Below are positions 45,945-52,774 of a stretch of 64,000 bases of DNA, one piece after another (the stretch's first letter is position 1; every line of letters starts with the position of its first letter). Under the pieces are notes generated by a model. That model had not been told where the DNA came from and made no database searches. It saw only the letters and a list, made by a program, of their open reading frames with translations. Source of the DNA: HGM11412 sp045536025 (GTDB lineage: Bacteria; Bacillota; Clostridia; Christensenellales; Borkfalkiaceae); assembly GCA_045536025.1 (NCBI GenBank), contig JAZSMT010000025.1, forward strand, positions 1-64,000, read 5' to 3'. Made by a program: the position numbers and the translations under genes.

Positions 45945-46163
45945 TTATTTACCGCAACCTAAGCCGTAGGGTTTACCGCACGAACCGCCCTTATTGCCAC
46001 AGCAACAGCAAAGAATGAGAAGGATGGGAATTAACCAACCGCAACCGCAAATCTTGTCGATAATGCCGTTTAAGCATCCGTTACCGCAACAGCAAAGTAC
46101 GAGTAAAATGATAAGTATGTACAAACAGCAGTTATCACCGCCGTATCCTAAAAGGTTCATCAT
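45945..46163 (-). CDS. Cys-rich small membrane protein
   Basis: A 72-residue protein with 14 Cys and 13 or more Gly. Two hydrophobic helices each end in a Cys run (L-Y-I-L-I-I-L-L-V-L-C-C-C-G and W-L-I-P-I-L-L-I-L-C-C-C-C-G). A Gly/Cys tail (G-G-S-C-G-K-P-Y-G-L-G-C-G-K) follows. TTGGAGG lies nine bases before ATG. An inverted repeat GTGATA-TTTC-TATCAC sits upstream. It may bind metal, form disulfides at the membrane or belong to the envelope or spore coat. Gene family not recognised. Confidence 0.7.
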   Translation of the reverse strand: MMNLLGYGGDNCCLYILIILLVLCCCGNGCLNGIIDKICGCGWLIPILLILCCCCGNKGGSCGKPYGLGCGK

Positions 46164-46188
46164 AAATTTTATCCTCCAAATATTTAAA

Positions 46189-46204
46189 GTGATATTTCTA
46201 TCAC
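46189..46204 (-). promoter_or_regulatory. Inverted repeat upstream of the Cys-rich gene
   Basis: GTGATA (46189-46194)/TATCAC (46199-46204) around TTTC, between a TACAAT -10 box and the ribosome site on the minus strand. An operator or 5' UTR hairpin. Confidence 0.5.
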
Positions 46205-46242
46205 TACATTGTATTTATTTTTTTTAAAAAGTGTTACAGCGG

Positions 46243-46275
46243 TTGAATTTTTTTATAAATTATGTTAACATAATT
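46243..46275 (+). promoter_or_regulatory. panT promoter region with 18-bp palindrome
   Basis: TTGAAT (46243-46248), 17 bp, a weak TAACAT -10 box. The perfect palindrome AATTATGTTAACATAATT (46258-46275) covers it. The ten central bases ATGTTAACAT recur in the palindrome at 62884-62903. Confidence 0.6.
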
Positions 46276-46357
46276 ATAGCAAGCACCTTTTTGGGCTTGA
46301 CTTTGTATTTTTTATTTTTCTTACAGGTATCTTTTTAGAACTTGATTGGAGGTCATT

Positions 46358-46942
46358 ATGAAATCAATTTTTAACTTTACCGCAAAGCAAATTGCGGGAA
46401 TATCAGTGCTACTTGCACTCGTTATCGTATTGCAAGCTGTGGGTGGGTCGATAACAATCGGCGCAGTATCGCTTAACTTTACGCTTATTCCCATCGTGCT
46501 TGGCGGTGTTTTATTTGGCGCTACCGTAGGAGGTTTTTTAGGGTTTGCGTGCGGTGTAGTCGTTTTAATTCAGGTAATAATGGGGCTTAACCCCTTTTAC
46601 CTTGCCATTTGGGCAGGAGACCCCGTAGTTACCACTTTAACGTGTATATTAAAAACTACGGTTGCAGGCGTAGTTTGCGGTTGGGCTTACGGCTTAATTA
46701 GTAAAAAATCACCTATCGTTGCGTTGTTCGTTGCCTCTGCAATCGTGCCCGTTATCAATACCGCGCTGTTTATAGTAGGATGCTTGTTTATGTCGTCCGT
46801 GTACGGTATGAGTGGTGGTCAAAACGTATTAGTTTTTATACTCGTTGGGATTGTAACCTTTAATTTCTTTTTTGAATTTGCAGTTAACGTTATCGTTGCC
46901 CCCGCACTTCAAAGGGTAATCAAAATTGTTAATAAGGAGTAA
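46358..46942 (+). CDS. panT: ECF transporter S component, probably pantothenate (PanT)
   Basis: A 194-residue membrane protein with about six helices, the usual size for an energy-coupling-factor substrate-binding subunit. N-terminal I-S-V-L-L-A-L-V-I-V-L-Q and a hydrophobic L-N-F-T-L-I-P-I-V-L-G-G fit the S-component fold. Specificity is inferred from the next gene, pantothenate kinase, four bases downstream. The ATPase and T components are elsewhere. ATG 46358 follows TTGGAGG, so the in-frame TTG at 46346 is rejected. Confidence 0.82.
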   Translation: MKSIFNFTAKQIAGISVLLALVIVLQAVGGSITIGAVSLNFTLIPIVLGGVLFGATVGGFLGFACGVVVLIQVIMGLNPFYLAIWAGDPVVTTLTCILKTTVAGVVCGWAYGLISKKSPIVALFVASAIVPVINTALFIVGCLFMSSVYGMSGGQNVLVFILVGIVTFNFFFEFAVNVIVAPALQRVIKIVNKE

Positions 46943-46945
46943 CTT

Positions 46946-47728
46946 ATGATACTTTGTATTGACGTTGGCAATACCAACATTAAATACGCCGTGTTTGACG
47001 GCAATGAATTAAAAGCTTCTTTCCGAGTTTCTTCAAGGCATACTAGAACTGCCGACGAATACGGAGCAACGCTACTTAACCTACTTGCAAGCAGGGATAT
47101 TAAAACTCAAGACGTAAACGGGATTATAATGTCGTCGGTTATACCGTCGCTCAACTACACGATAAGCCATATGTGCGAATACTTTTTCGGCATAACGCCT
47201 ATGGTGGTAGGCGCGGGGATAAAAACGGGGCTTAACGTAAAGGCGGATAATCCTAAAGAGGTTGGCGCGGATATTATTGCCAACTGCGTAGGCGCGTTTA
47301 AAAAGTACGGTGACGGAAAGCCTATGATAGTTATTGACTTTGGCACTGCAACCACTTTCGACGTGTTGACGGGAAACGGCGAGCTTATCGGCGTAGTTAT
47401 TGCGCCCGGTATGAAATCGTCGCTTGAAGGTTTAGTGTCAAATACCGCACAGCTTCCTATGATAGAGCTTCACGCGCCTAATACTGCAATACCAAAAAAT
47501 ACAAAAACGGCAATGCAAGCAGGTATAATCTTCGGTTTTGCAGGCTTGGTTGAAAACATAGTTAAAAAAATCAAACAGCAACTCGGCGCTAGTGAAATTT
47601 CAGTTACCGCAACGGGCGGTATGGGCGAAATTATCGCTAAAGAGGTTTCGTGTATCACTAGAATAGATAGGCTTTTAACTCTACAAGGTCTTAAATACTT
47701 ATATGAACTCAACAATGAAAACCGTTAA
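46946..47728 (+). CDS. coaX: Type III pantothenate kinase
   Basis: A 260-residue kinase for the first step of CoA synthesis. N-terminal ATP motif I-D-V-G-N-T-N-I-K, then G-A-D-I-I-A-N near 105 (G-A-D-R-I-A-N in most), V-I-D-F-G-T-A-T-T-F-D near 127 and I-A-P-G-M near 152. Length is typical. It is translationally coupled with panT and overlaps ispG by 26 bases. Confidence 0.94.
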   Translation: MILCIDVGNTNIKYAVFDGNELKASFRVSSRHTRTADEYGATLLNLLASRDIKTQDVNGIIMSSVIPSLNYTISHMCEYFFGITPMVVGAGIKTGLNVKADNPKEVGADIIANCVGAFKKYGDGKPMIVIDFGTATTFDVLTGNGELIGVVIAPGMKSSLEGLVSNTAQLPMIELHAPNTAIPKNTKTAMQAGIIFGFAGLVENIVKKIKQQLGASEISVTATGGMGEIIAKEVSCITRIDRLLTLQGLKYLYELNNENR

Positions 47729-48758
47729 AATAGGAAACGTAGTTATAGGCGGTGGCAATAAAATTGCCGTTCAGTCTATGACGAATATTAAAACTGAATA
47801 CGTAGATAAGTCGGTCAGTCAAATACTCGCTCTTAAAAAAAACGGATGCGATATCGTTAGGGTTGCCGTGAAAGACGAAGCTGACGCTTTTGCCGTAAAG
47901 GAAATTAAAAAGCAGGTTTCTTGCCCGATAGTTTGCGATATTCACTTTGACTATAAGCTTGCGATAAAGTCAATCGAACACGGCGCAGATAAAATTAGAA
48001 TTAACCCTGGAAACATCGGCTCTCATGAAAACGTTAAAAAAGTAGCCGAGTGCTTGAAATATCACGGCGTTCCCGTACGCGTTGGCTCTAATTCGGGAAG
48101 CATTGAAAAAGAATTTTTGCAAAAGTACGGCAAAAGCGAGATATCTCTCGTTGAAAGCGCGCTTAAAAACGTATCAATACTTGAAAAATGCGGGGTAGAG
48201 GATATCGTTATTTCGGCAAAGGCATCCTCCGTTCCGCTAACCGTTAAAACGTATAGGTATCTAAAATCAAAAACCGATTATCCTTTGCACCTAGGCGTAA
48301 CGGAAGCAGGCACTTATGAAAGCGGTGTAATAAAATCTAGCGTAGGAATAGGTTCTTTGTTGCTTGACGGAATAGGCGATACGATTAGAGTTAGCTTGAC
48401 TGCCGACCCCGTTTTAGAACCGATTATTGCTAAAAAAATAATTCGCTCGTGCGGGCTTGACAATAACTATTGTGAAGTGGTTTCTTGCCCAACTTGCGGT
48501 AGAACGCAATATAACTCGATTGAGCTTGCAAATAAGATAGAAAAGTTAACTGCTAATATTAATAAACCTTTAAAAGTTGCCGTTATGGGTTGCGTGGTAA
48601 ACGGCCCGGGCGAGGCGAAGGACTGTGATATCGGCATAGCAGGCTCTAAAGATTACTGTGTAATCTTTAAAAAGGGCGAAATTTACAAAAAAGTTTCCTT
48701 TGAAAATGCTGAAAAAGAATTTATAAGTGAGATAGAAGAAATTGCAAAATCCCTGTGA
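47703..48758 (+). CDS. ispG: (E)-4-hydroxy-3-methylbut-2-enyl diphosphate synthase
   Basis: A 351-residue 4Fe-4S enzyme of the MEP isoprenoid pathway (flavodoxin or ferredoxin dependent). N-terminal P/A-V-Q-S-M-T-N barrel start, D-I-H-F-D-Y near 80, R-I-N-P-G-N-I-G near 100. C-terminal cluster ligands lie in S-C-P-T-C-G-R-T and M-G-C-V-V-N-G-P-G-E. The start may be 47703 or the in-frame ATG 47715; the ribosome site is poor at both. dxr and rseP, its usual upstream neighbours, are absent here. Confidence 0.93.
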   Translation: MNSTMKTVKIGNVVIGGGNKIAVQSMTNIKTEYVDKSVSQILALKKNGCDIVRVAVKDEADAFAVKEIKKQVSCPIVCDIHFDYKLAIKSIEHGADKIRINPGNIGSHENVKKVAECLKYHGVPVRVGSNSGSIEKEFLQKYGKSEISLVESALKNVSILEKCGVEDIVISAKASSVPLTVKTYRYLKSKTDYPLHLGVTEAGTYESGVIKSSVGIGSLLLDGIGDTIRVSLTADPVLEPIIAKKIIRSCGLDNNYCEVVSCPTCGRTQYNSIELANKIEKLTANINKPLKVAVMGCVVNGPGEAKDCDIGIAGSKDYCVIFKKGEIYKKVSFENAEKEFISEIEEIAKSL

Positions 48759-50250
48759 TAAAGTTTTAGATACGGTTAAAAATTTCTTAGGTAGTAGTAT
48801 TGACGTGCGCCTCAAAAGTGCCGTTTATAAAAACCAAGAAATTACCGTCAACTTAATATGTGATACCGTCGTAACGGACGGAGACAAAAGTCTTATAAGT
48901 AGCGCGTTTGAAAAAGAGCTTAAAGGCGTGCCATTAAAAACTGTTTTTCACAAATCGGTGGCGGATGCAGACATTGCTAAAACGGCGGTATATAACTACC
49001 TTCAAACCCATTGTTTTTCGGTAGCGCACGCCATTGATAAAAACTCGATTAAAATAATCTCGGGCGGTAAGAAAATCAAATACGAAATAGTCGTGTTAGA
49101 CACCGTTAAAGAATATTTAGAGCGCACCGACGTAATAAATTTATTAAACGCCCAGCTTGAAAGAGAGTATTGTAACTTCTTCGAGGGAGAGATAAGAGTT
49201 TTATGCGAGGATAACTTAGAACCTAATTATCAAGATTTCAGCGTGTTAGAGAGCGAGGTTAGCGATTTAAAGGTTAGAACGGTTAAAATGGCTGAGGTGG
49301 TAAGGTTTTCAGACGATGAAAGTTACGACACCGCTACCTATATTCAAGACGGTGAAAATTTAGTTGGCAAGTGTTATTTTGCAGGCACCGTCATTGAAAA
49401 GGAAGAGCGTTTAAGTAAAAAGGGCAATACCTATTACAGAATTACGCTTGACGATAAATCTGGTAAAATTTCGGGTAGTTATTTCACTACTGATAAGGTA
49501 AAACTTCAAAAGTTACAAAAGCTTGACGTGGGTAGTGTGGTAATAACTCGTGGCGAGATGGACGTTTACGGCGGTAGGTCAAGCTACATAATAAAGGGCT
49601 TTCACTTTTGTGAATTTCCTAAAAACTACAAGCCCGAACCGCGCCCCTCTAAAAAACCGCCCGAAAAATACACTTTTGCTTTCCCAACTCCTTGCGAAAC
49701 GAGCAAGCAAGACGATTTCTTTACAAAGTCGGGAGATATCCCAAAATCTTTATTAGAAAAAGAATTCGTCGTTGTGGATATTGAAACGACTGGAACGGAT
49801 ATCACTAGTGATAAAATAACCGAGATAGGCGCAGTTAGAATTAAAAACGGCGTGATTTGCGAGAGTTTTCAAACGCTAATTGATCCTCAAGTTTCGCTTT
49901 CTAAAAAGATAGTCGAGCTTACTGGAATTACTGACGAAATGTTGGTAGGTCAACCTAAAATCGAAGAGGTATATCCCGATTTTATCAAGTTTTTAGGCGA
50001 TAGCGTTTTCGTTGCGCACAACGCTGATTTTGACTACCGCTTTCTAAAAGCGGTTGGCAAGCCTCAAGGCTATTATTTAAATAACGAGTGTGAAGACACT
50101 TTGCTTATTTCAAGAAAAAAACTTCCGTGGCTTTCTAATCATAAACTAAACACCGTTTGCGGTAATTTTGGAATAGAATTCCGCCATCACCGCGCGCTTA
50201 GTGACGCATTTGCTACTGCCGAGGCTTTTATAGAATTAGCGAAACTTTAA
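48742..50250 (+). CDS. polC: PolC N-terminal/OB/exonuclease protein lacking the polymerase
   Basis: A 502-residue protein in the exact place of polC (ispG-polC-rimP). The first 200 residues resemble the PolC N-terminal region. An OB-fold follows near 210 (G-T-V-I-E-K-E-E-R-L...Y-Y-R-I-T-L-D-D-K). An intact DEDDh 3'-5' exonuclease starts near 344 (V-V-V-D-I-E-T-T-G, A-H-N-A-D-F-D-Y, H-H-R-A-L-S-D-A). The PHP and polymerase domains, about 900 residues in full PolC, are missing, and the next 340 bases are repeats. The start is a TTG 17 bases before the ispG end. It may work as a separate proofreading subunit. Confidence 0.82.
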   Translation: MQNPCDKVLDTVKNFLGSSIDVRLKSAVYKNQEITVNLICDTVVTDGDKSLISSAFEKELKGVPLKTVFHKSVADADIAKTAVYNYLQTHCFSVAHAIDKNSIKIISGGKKIKYEIVVLDTVKEYLERTDVINLLNAQLEREYCNFFEGEIRVLCEDNLEPNYQDFSVLESEVSDLKVRTVKMAEVVRFSDDESYDTATYIQDGENLVGKCYFAGTVIEKEERLSKKGNTYYRITLDDKSGKISGSYFTTDKVKLQKLQKLDVGSVVITRGEMDVYGGRSSYIIKGFHFCEFPKNYKPEPRPSKKPPEKYTFAFPTPCETSKQDDFFTKSGDIPKSLLEKEFVVVDIETTGTDITSDKITEIGAVRIKNGVICESFQTLIDPQVSLSKKIVELTGITDEMLVGQPKIEEVYPDFIKFLGDSVFVAHNADFDYRFLKAVGKPQGYYLNNECEDTLLISRKKLPWLSNHKLNTVCGNFGIEFRHHRALSDAFATAEAFIELAKL

Positions 50251-50260
50251 ATCCTTATTT

Positions 50261-50400
50261 AAGGGCTTATTTACTGCGTTATACTTTGATCTTTGCATTT
50301 TTGCGAAATTCCTGCGACCGATAGGGGCGCTCCCTTCCGCAAAAAACGCAAACGCCTCGCCTAACTTGCAACTAATCCATTAAAAGGGGCTTTGAATAAG
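50261..50400 (+). repeat. Dispersed structured repeat, copy G
   Basis: It starts about ten bases after the polC-like stop. GGGCTTATTTACTGCGTTATACTTTG-type start, outer stem TTTTTGCG (50298-50305)/CGCAAAAA (50338-50345), inner GCGACC (50314-50319) with GGGGCGC (imperfect), then GCCTCGCCTAACTTGC. The outer stem is one base-pair change away from copy B (G-C for G-T). Confidence 0.75.
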
Positions 50401-50410
50401 ATTGGTGTTT

Positions 50411-50456
50411 AGTTCAGCCTGTTTCTAACGCCTTAAAGCGGTTGTAATAGGCTCGA
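50411..50456 (+). repeat. Dispersed structured repeat, partial copy H
   Basis: Only the right end is present: GCCTGTTTCTAACGCC, TTAAAGCGGTTGTAATAGGC, matching the segment after the copy E inverted end. Confidence 0.65.
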
Positions 50457-50489
50457 AGTACAAAATTTACAAAAAATGAATAAAAACGC

Positions 50490-50571
50490 TTGCAAAACGT
50501 AATTACATATGGTAATATATAGTAGACAATACGATAGGCTGAAATTGAGAGTGTCCAAAAGGCACTCTCAA
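50490..50571 (+). promoter_or_regulatory. Promoter and leader hairpin of the rimP-nusA-infB operon
   Basis: TTGCAA (50490-50495), 17 bp, TAATAT (50513-50518). A 9-bp stem TTGAGAGTG (50545-50553)/CACTCTCAA (50563-50571), extended by CC/GG, lies 20 bases before the ribosome site. It could be an attenuator or an mRNA-stability element. Confidence 0.6.
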
Positions 50572-50592
50572 ATTTATTTATAAGGGGACAAT

Positions 50593-51051
50593 ATGAAGTT
50601 TAAACCCACCGAGGCTATAATTGAATTTTTAACTAAATACGCTGATGAACTCGGCGTTGAGATTGTTGACGTTGAAGCAAAGTCGGGTAAAAACCCTTAT
50701 TTAACCGTTTATATTGATAAAGATGGTGGCGTTGACCTTGACACGCTTGAGAAGTTTCACAACCTTATAAATATTCCGCTTGACGAGTTTGATCCCTACG
50801 ACGGTGCTTACACTTTAAACGTTTCAAGCCCAGGTATTGATCGCCCTTTAAAAACTCAAAGGGATTTTGAAAGGAAAATTGGTAAAGACGTTGAGGTTAA
50901 ACTTTACGCGCCACTTGACGGGCTTAAGTATTTAGAGGGCGAGTTAAAGGCTTTTGAAAACGGCGTTGTTACGATTAAAACACAAAAAGGCGAAATAAGT
51001 ATAGAGCTATCTAAAATAGCAAAAATTAACGAAGCAGTAAAATTCAATTAA
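50593..51051 (+). CDS. rimP: Ribosome maturation factor RimP
   Basis: A 152-residue two-domain protein needed for 30S assembly. The N-terminal alpha-beta domain has G-V-E-I-V-D-V-E and L-T-V-Y-I-D-K-D-G-G-V. Next is the conserved L-N-V-S-S-P-G-I-D-R-P-L-K near 78. A C-terminal SH3-like domain carries G-K-D-V-E-V-K-L and I-A-K-I-N-E-A. AAGGGG precedes ATG. It heads the translation-factor operon, 27 bases before nusA. Confidence 0.93.
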   Translation: MKFKPTEAIIEFLTKYADELGVEIVDVEAKSGKNPYLTVYIDKDGGVDLDTLEKFHNLINIPLDEFDPYDGAYTLNVSSPGIDRPLKTQRDFERKIGKDVEVKLYAPLDGLKYLEGELKAFENGVVTIKTQKGEISIELSKIAKINEAVKFN

Positions 51052-51077
51052 CGAATTTTTATATTAAGGAGAAAATT

Positions 51078-52178
51078 ATGGTAAACAAAGATTTTTTTGC
51101 GGCGCTTGACGAAATTTGCGCAAGCAAGGGCATAGAAAGGCAGTCATTTATAGACACTTTGCAATCGGCGCTCACGTCGGCGTACAAAAAATACGCTAAA
51201 GGCGATGCAAGCGACGTTATCGTTAAGCTTAACGACGAAAAGTGTTCGATAAGATTTTTTGCAATCAAGCAAATCGTAGAGGTCGTTGAAGACACTGATA
51301 AGCAAATTACGCTTGAAGAGGCTAAAGAACTTAAAAAGACGTATAAGCTCGGCGATACTTATGAAAAGGAATTCACACCTAAAGACTTTGGTCGTATCGC
51401 AGCACAAACTGCTAAGCAAGTGGTAATGCAAAAAATAAGAGAGGCTGAAAGAAACAATACCATATCCGAGTTTGAAGATAAGGAAAACGAAATTCAATCG
51501 GCTATCGTTAGAAAGATTGAAAACGGCAACGTTTACGTTGAACTTTCGGGCGGTCAGCTTGAGGGCGTTATGCTTCCGCAAGACCAAATCGTAGGCGAAA
51601 ATTACGAACTTAACCAAAAAATCAGCGTTTACGTAAAAAGAGTGCGCCAAATCGGCAAAAATACTCAAATACTCGTATCGCGTACGGCAAACGGTCTAGT
51701 TAAGAGATTTTTTGAGAACGAAGTTCCCGAAATTAAGCAAGGCATCGTTGAGATTAAAGCGGTATCGCGCGAGGCTGGGCAAAGAAGCAAAATCGCAATT
51801 TATAGTTCTGACCCGCAAATTGACGCGGTTGGCGCTTGCGTGGGCAACAAGGGTATGCGTGTTAACGCCGTTATCGAACAGCTTGGCGGTGAGAAAATCG
51901 ATATTATTCCTTGGAGCGAAGATCCGCTTGAATTTATTGCAAAAGCGCTTGCTCCTGCTAAGGTTTTAAGAGTTACCGCTATTGACGAAAAGTCGGCAAG
52001 AGTAGTCGTTCCTGACGACAAGCTTTCGCTCGCTATCGGTAGAGACGGTCAAAACGCAAGGCTTGCTGCGCGCTTAACTGGTTGGAAGATTGACGTTAAG
52101 AGTGAATCAAAGGCGTTAGAGGAGCTTCGCGAGGCAGAAGAGCTTCAAGGCGTTTCGGAGATTGAAATCGGAGAGTAA
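51078..52178 (+). CDS. nusA: Transcription termination/antitermination factor NusA
   Basis: A 366-residue protein with the N-terminal RNA-polymerase-binding domain (1-125), an S1 domain near 135-200 (I-V-R-K-I-E-N-G-N-V-Y-V-E-L) and two KH domains (V-G-A-C-V-G-N-K-G-M-R near 258, A-I-G-R-D-G-Q-N-A-R near 325). It lacks the C-terminal acidic repeats of E. coli NusA, as expected for Firmicutes. AAGGAG precedes ATG. Confidence 0.95.
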   Translation: MVNKDFFAALDEICASKGIERQSFIDTLQSALTSAYKKYAKGDASDVIVKLNDEKCSIRFFAIKQIVEVVEDTDKQITLEEAKELKKTYKLGDTYEKEFTPKDFGRIAAQTAKQVVMQKIREAERNNTISEFEDKENEIQSAIVRKIENGNVYVELSGGQLEGVMLPQDQIVGENYELNQKISVYVKRVRQIGKNTQILVSRTANGLVKRFFENEVPEIKQGIVEIKAVSREAGQRSKIAIYSSDPQIDAVGACVGNKGMRVNAVIEQLGGEKIDIIPWSEDPLEFIAKALAPAKVLRVTAIDEKSARVVVPDDKLSLAIGRDGQNARLAARLTGWKIDVKSESKALEELREAEELQGVSEIEIGE

Positions 52179-52187
52179 GGAGTTATT

Positions 52188-52457
52188 ATGGCTGAAAAGA
52201 AAGTGCCTATGCGCACTTGCATCGCTTGCAGAACTGAAAAGCCCAAGAAAGAACTTATTCGTATCGTAAAGACTAAAGACGGAGTTTTCTCCGTTGACAA
52301 AACGGGTAAGCTTTCAGGGCGCGGAGCGTATTTATGCGATGATAAGGCGTGCGCTGAAAAAGTGATAAAGAAAAAGCTTTTAAAGCACTCTTTCGGCGTT
52401 GAGGTCAGCGATGACGTTTACGCCAAGCTTACGGAGGATTTTTTTGGAAAAGAGTAA
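52188..52457 (+). CDS. ylxR: YlxR family protein (RNase P modulator RnpM)
   Basis: An 89-residue protein with the family signature R-T-C-I-A-C-R near the start and G-R-G-A-Y-L-C near 45. In Bacillus the homologue binds RNA and modulates RNase P. AAGGAG precedes ATG. The 3' end overlaps ylxQ by 14 bases. Confidence 0.92.
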   Translation: MAEKKVPMRTCIACRTEKPKKELIRIVKTKDGVFSVDKTGKLSGRGAYLCDDKACAEKVIKKKLLKHSFGVEVSDDVYAKLTEDFFGKE

Positions 52458-52773
52458 ACCACTTAGCTATATAGGCTTTGCTTTAAGAGCGCGAAAAGTT
52501 AGAACGGGCGCGAACGCAATTGCAACCTTAAAAGGTAGAGTTTATCTTTTGATTATTTGCCACACAGCCTCAAAAAACGCTTTTGACGAGGCAGTTAAGC
52601 TTTCAAATAAATTCGGCGCACCCATCGTTGTAAGCAAAACTTATTTAGTGCAAGATTTAGTAAAAAAAGAAAATTGCAAACTTCTGGCTATACAGGACGA
52701 ATCGCTTGGAAATGCCGTTTTGCAAAATTTAGACAGTCATTTTCAAAAGTATTCGTGGAGGGATAATACCTGA
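52444..52773 (+). CDS. ylxQ: L7Ae-family ribosomal protein YlxQ
   Basis: A 109-residue protein of the L7Ae/L30e/YlxQ kink-turn-binding family. It has L-R-A-R-K-V-R-T-G near the start, L-L-I-I-C-H-T-A-S near 45, and a helical C-terminus. The start is a TTG at 52444, with GGAGG (52433-52437) six bases ahead, inside ylxR. Longer upstream in-frame starts lack a ribosome site. Confidence 0.88.
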   Translation: MEKSKPLSYIGFALRARKVRTGANAIATLKGRVYLLIICHTASKNAFDEAVKLSNKFGAPIVVSKTYLVQDLVKKENCKLLAIQDESLGNAVLQNLDSHFQKYSWRDNT

Positions 52774-52774
52774 T

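Noticed and set aside
45945..46163. Cys-rich protein as a metallothionein
   Set aside because: Two clear membrane helices and long hydrophobic stretches do not fit a soluble metallothionein.
7563..50456. The dispersed repeats as a CRISPR array or as REP-type sequences
   Set aside because: Copies lie thousands of bases apart, are about 125 bp long and lack regular unique spacers; they are also longer than REP units and have no associated RAYT gene in the window.
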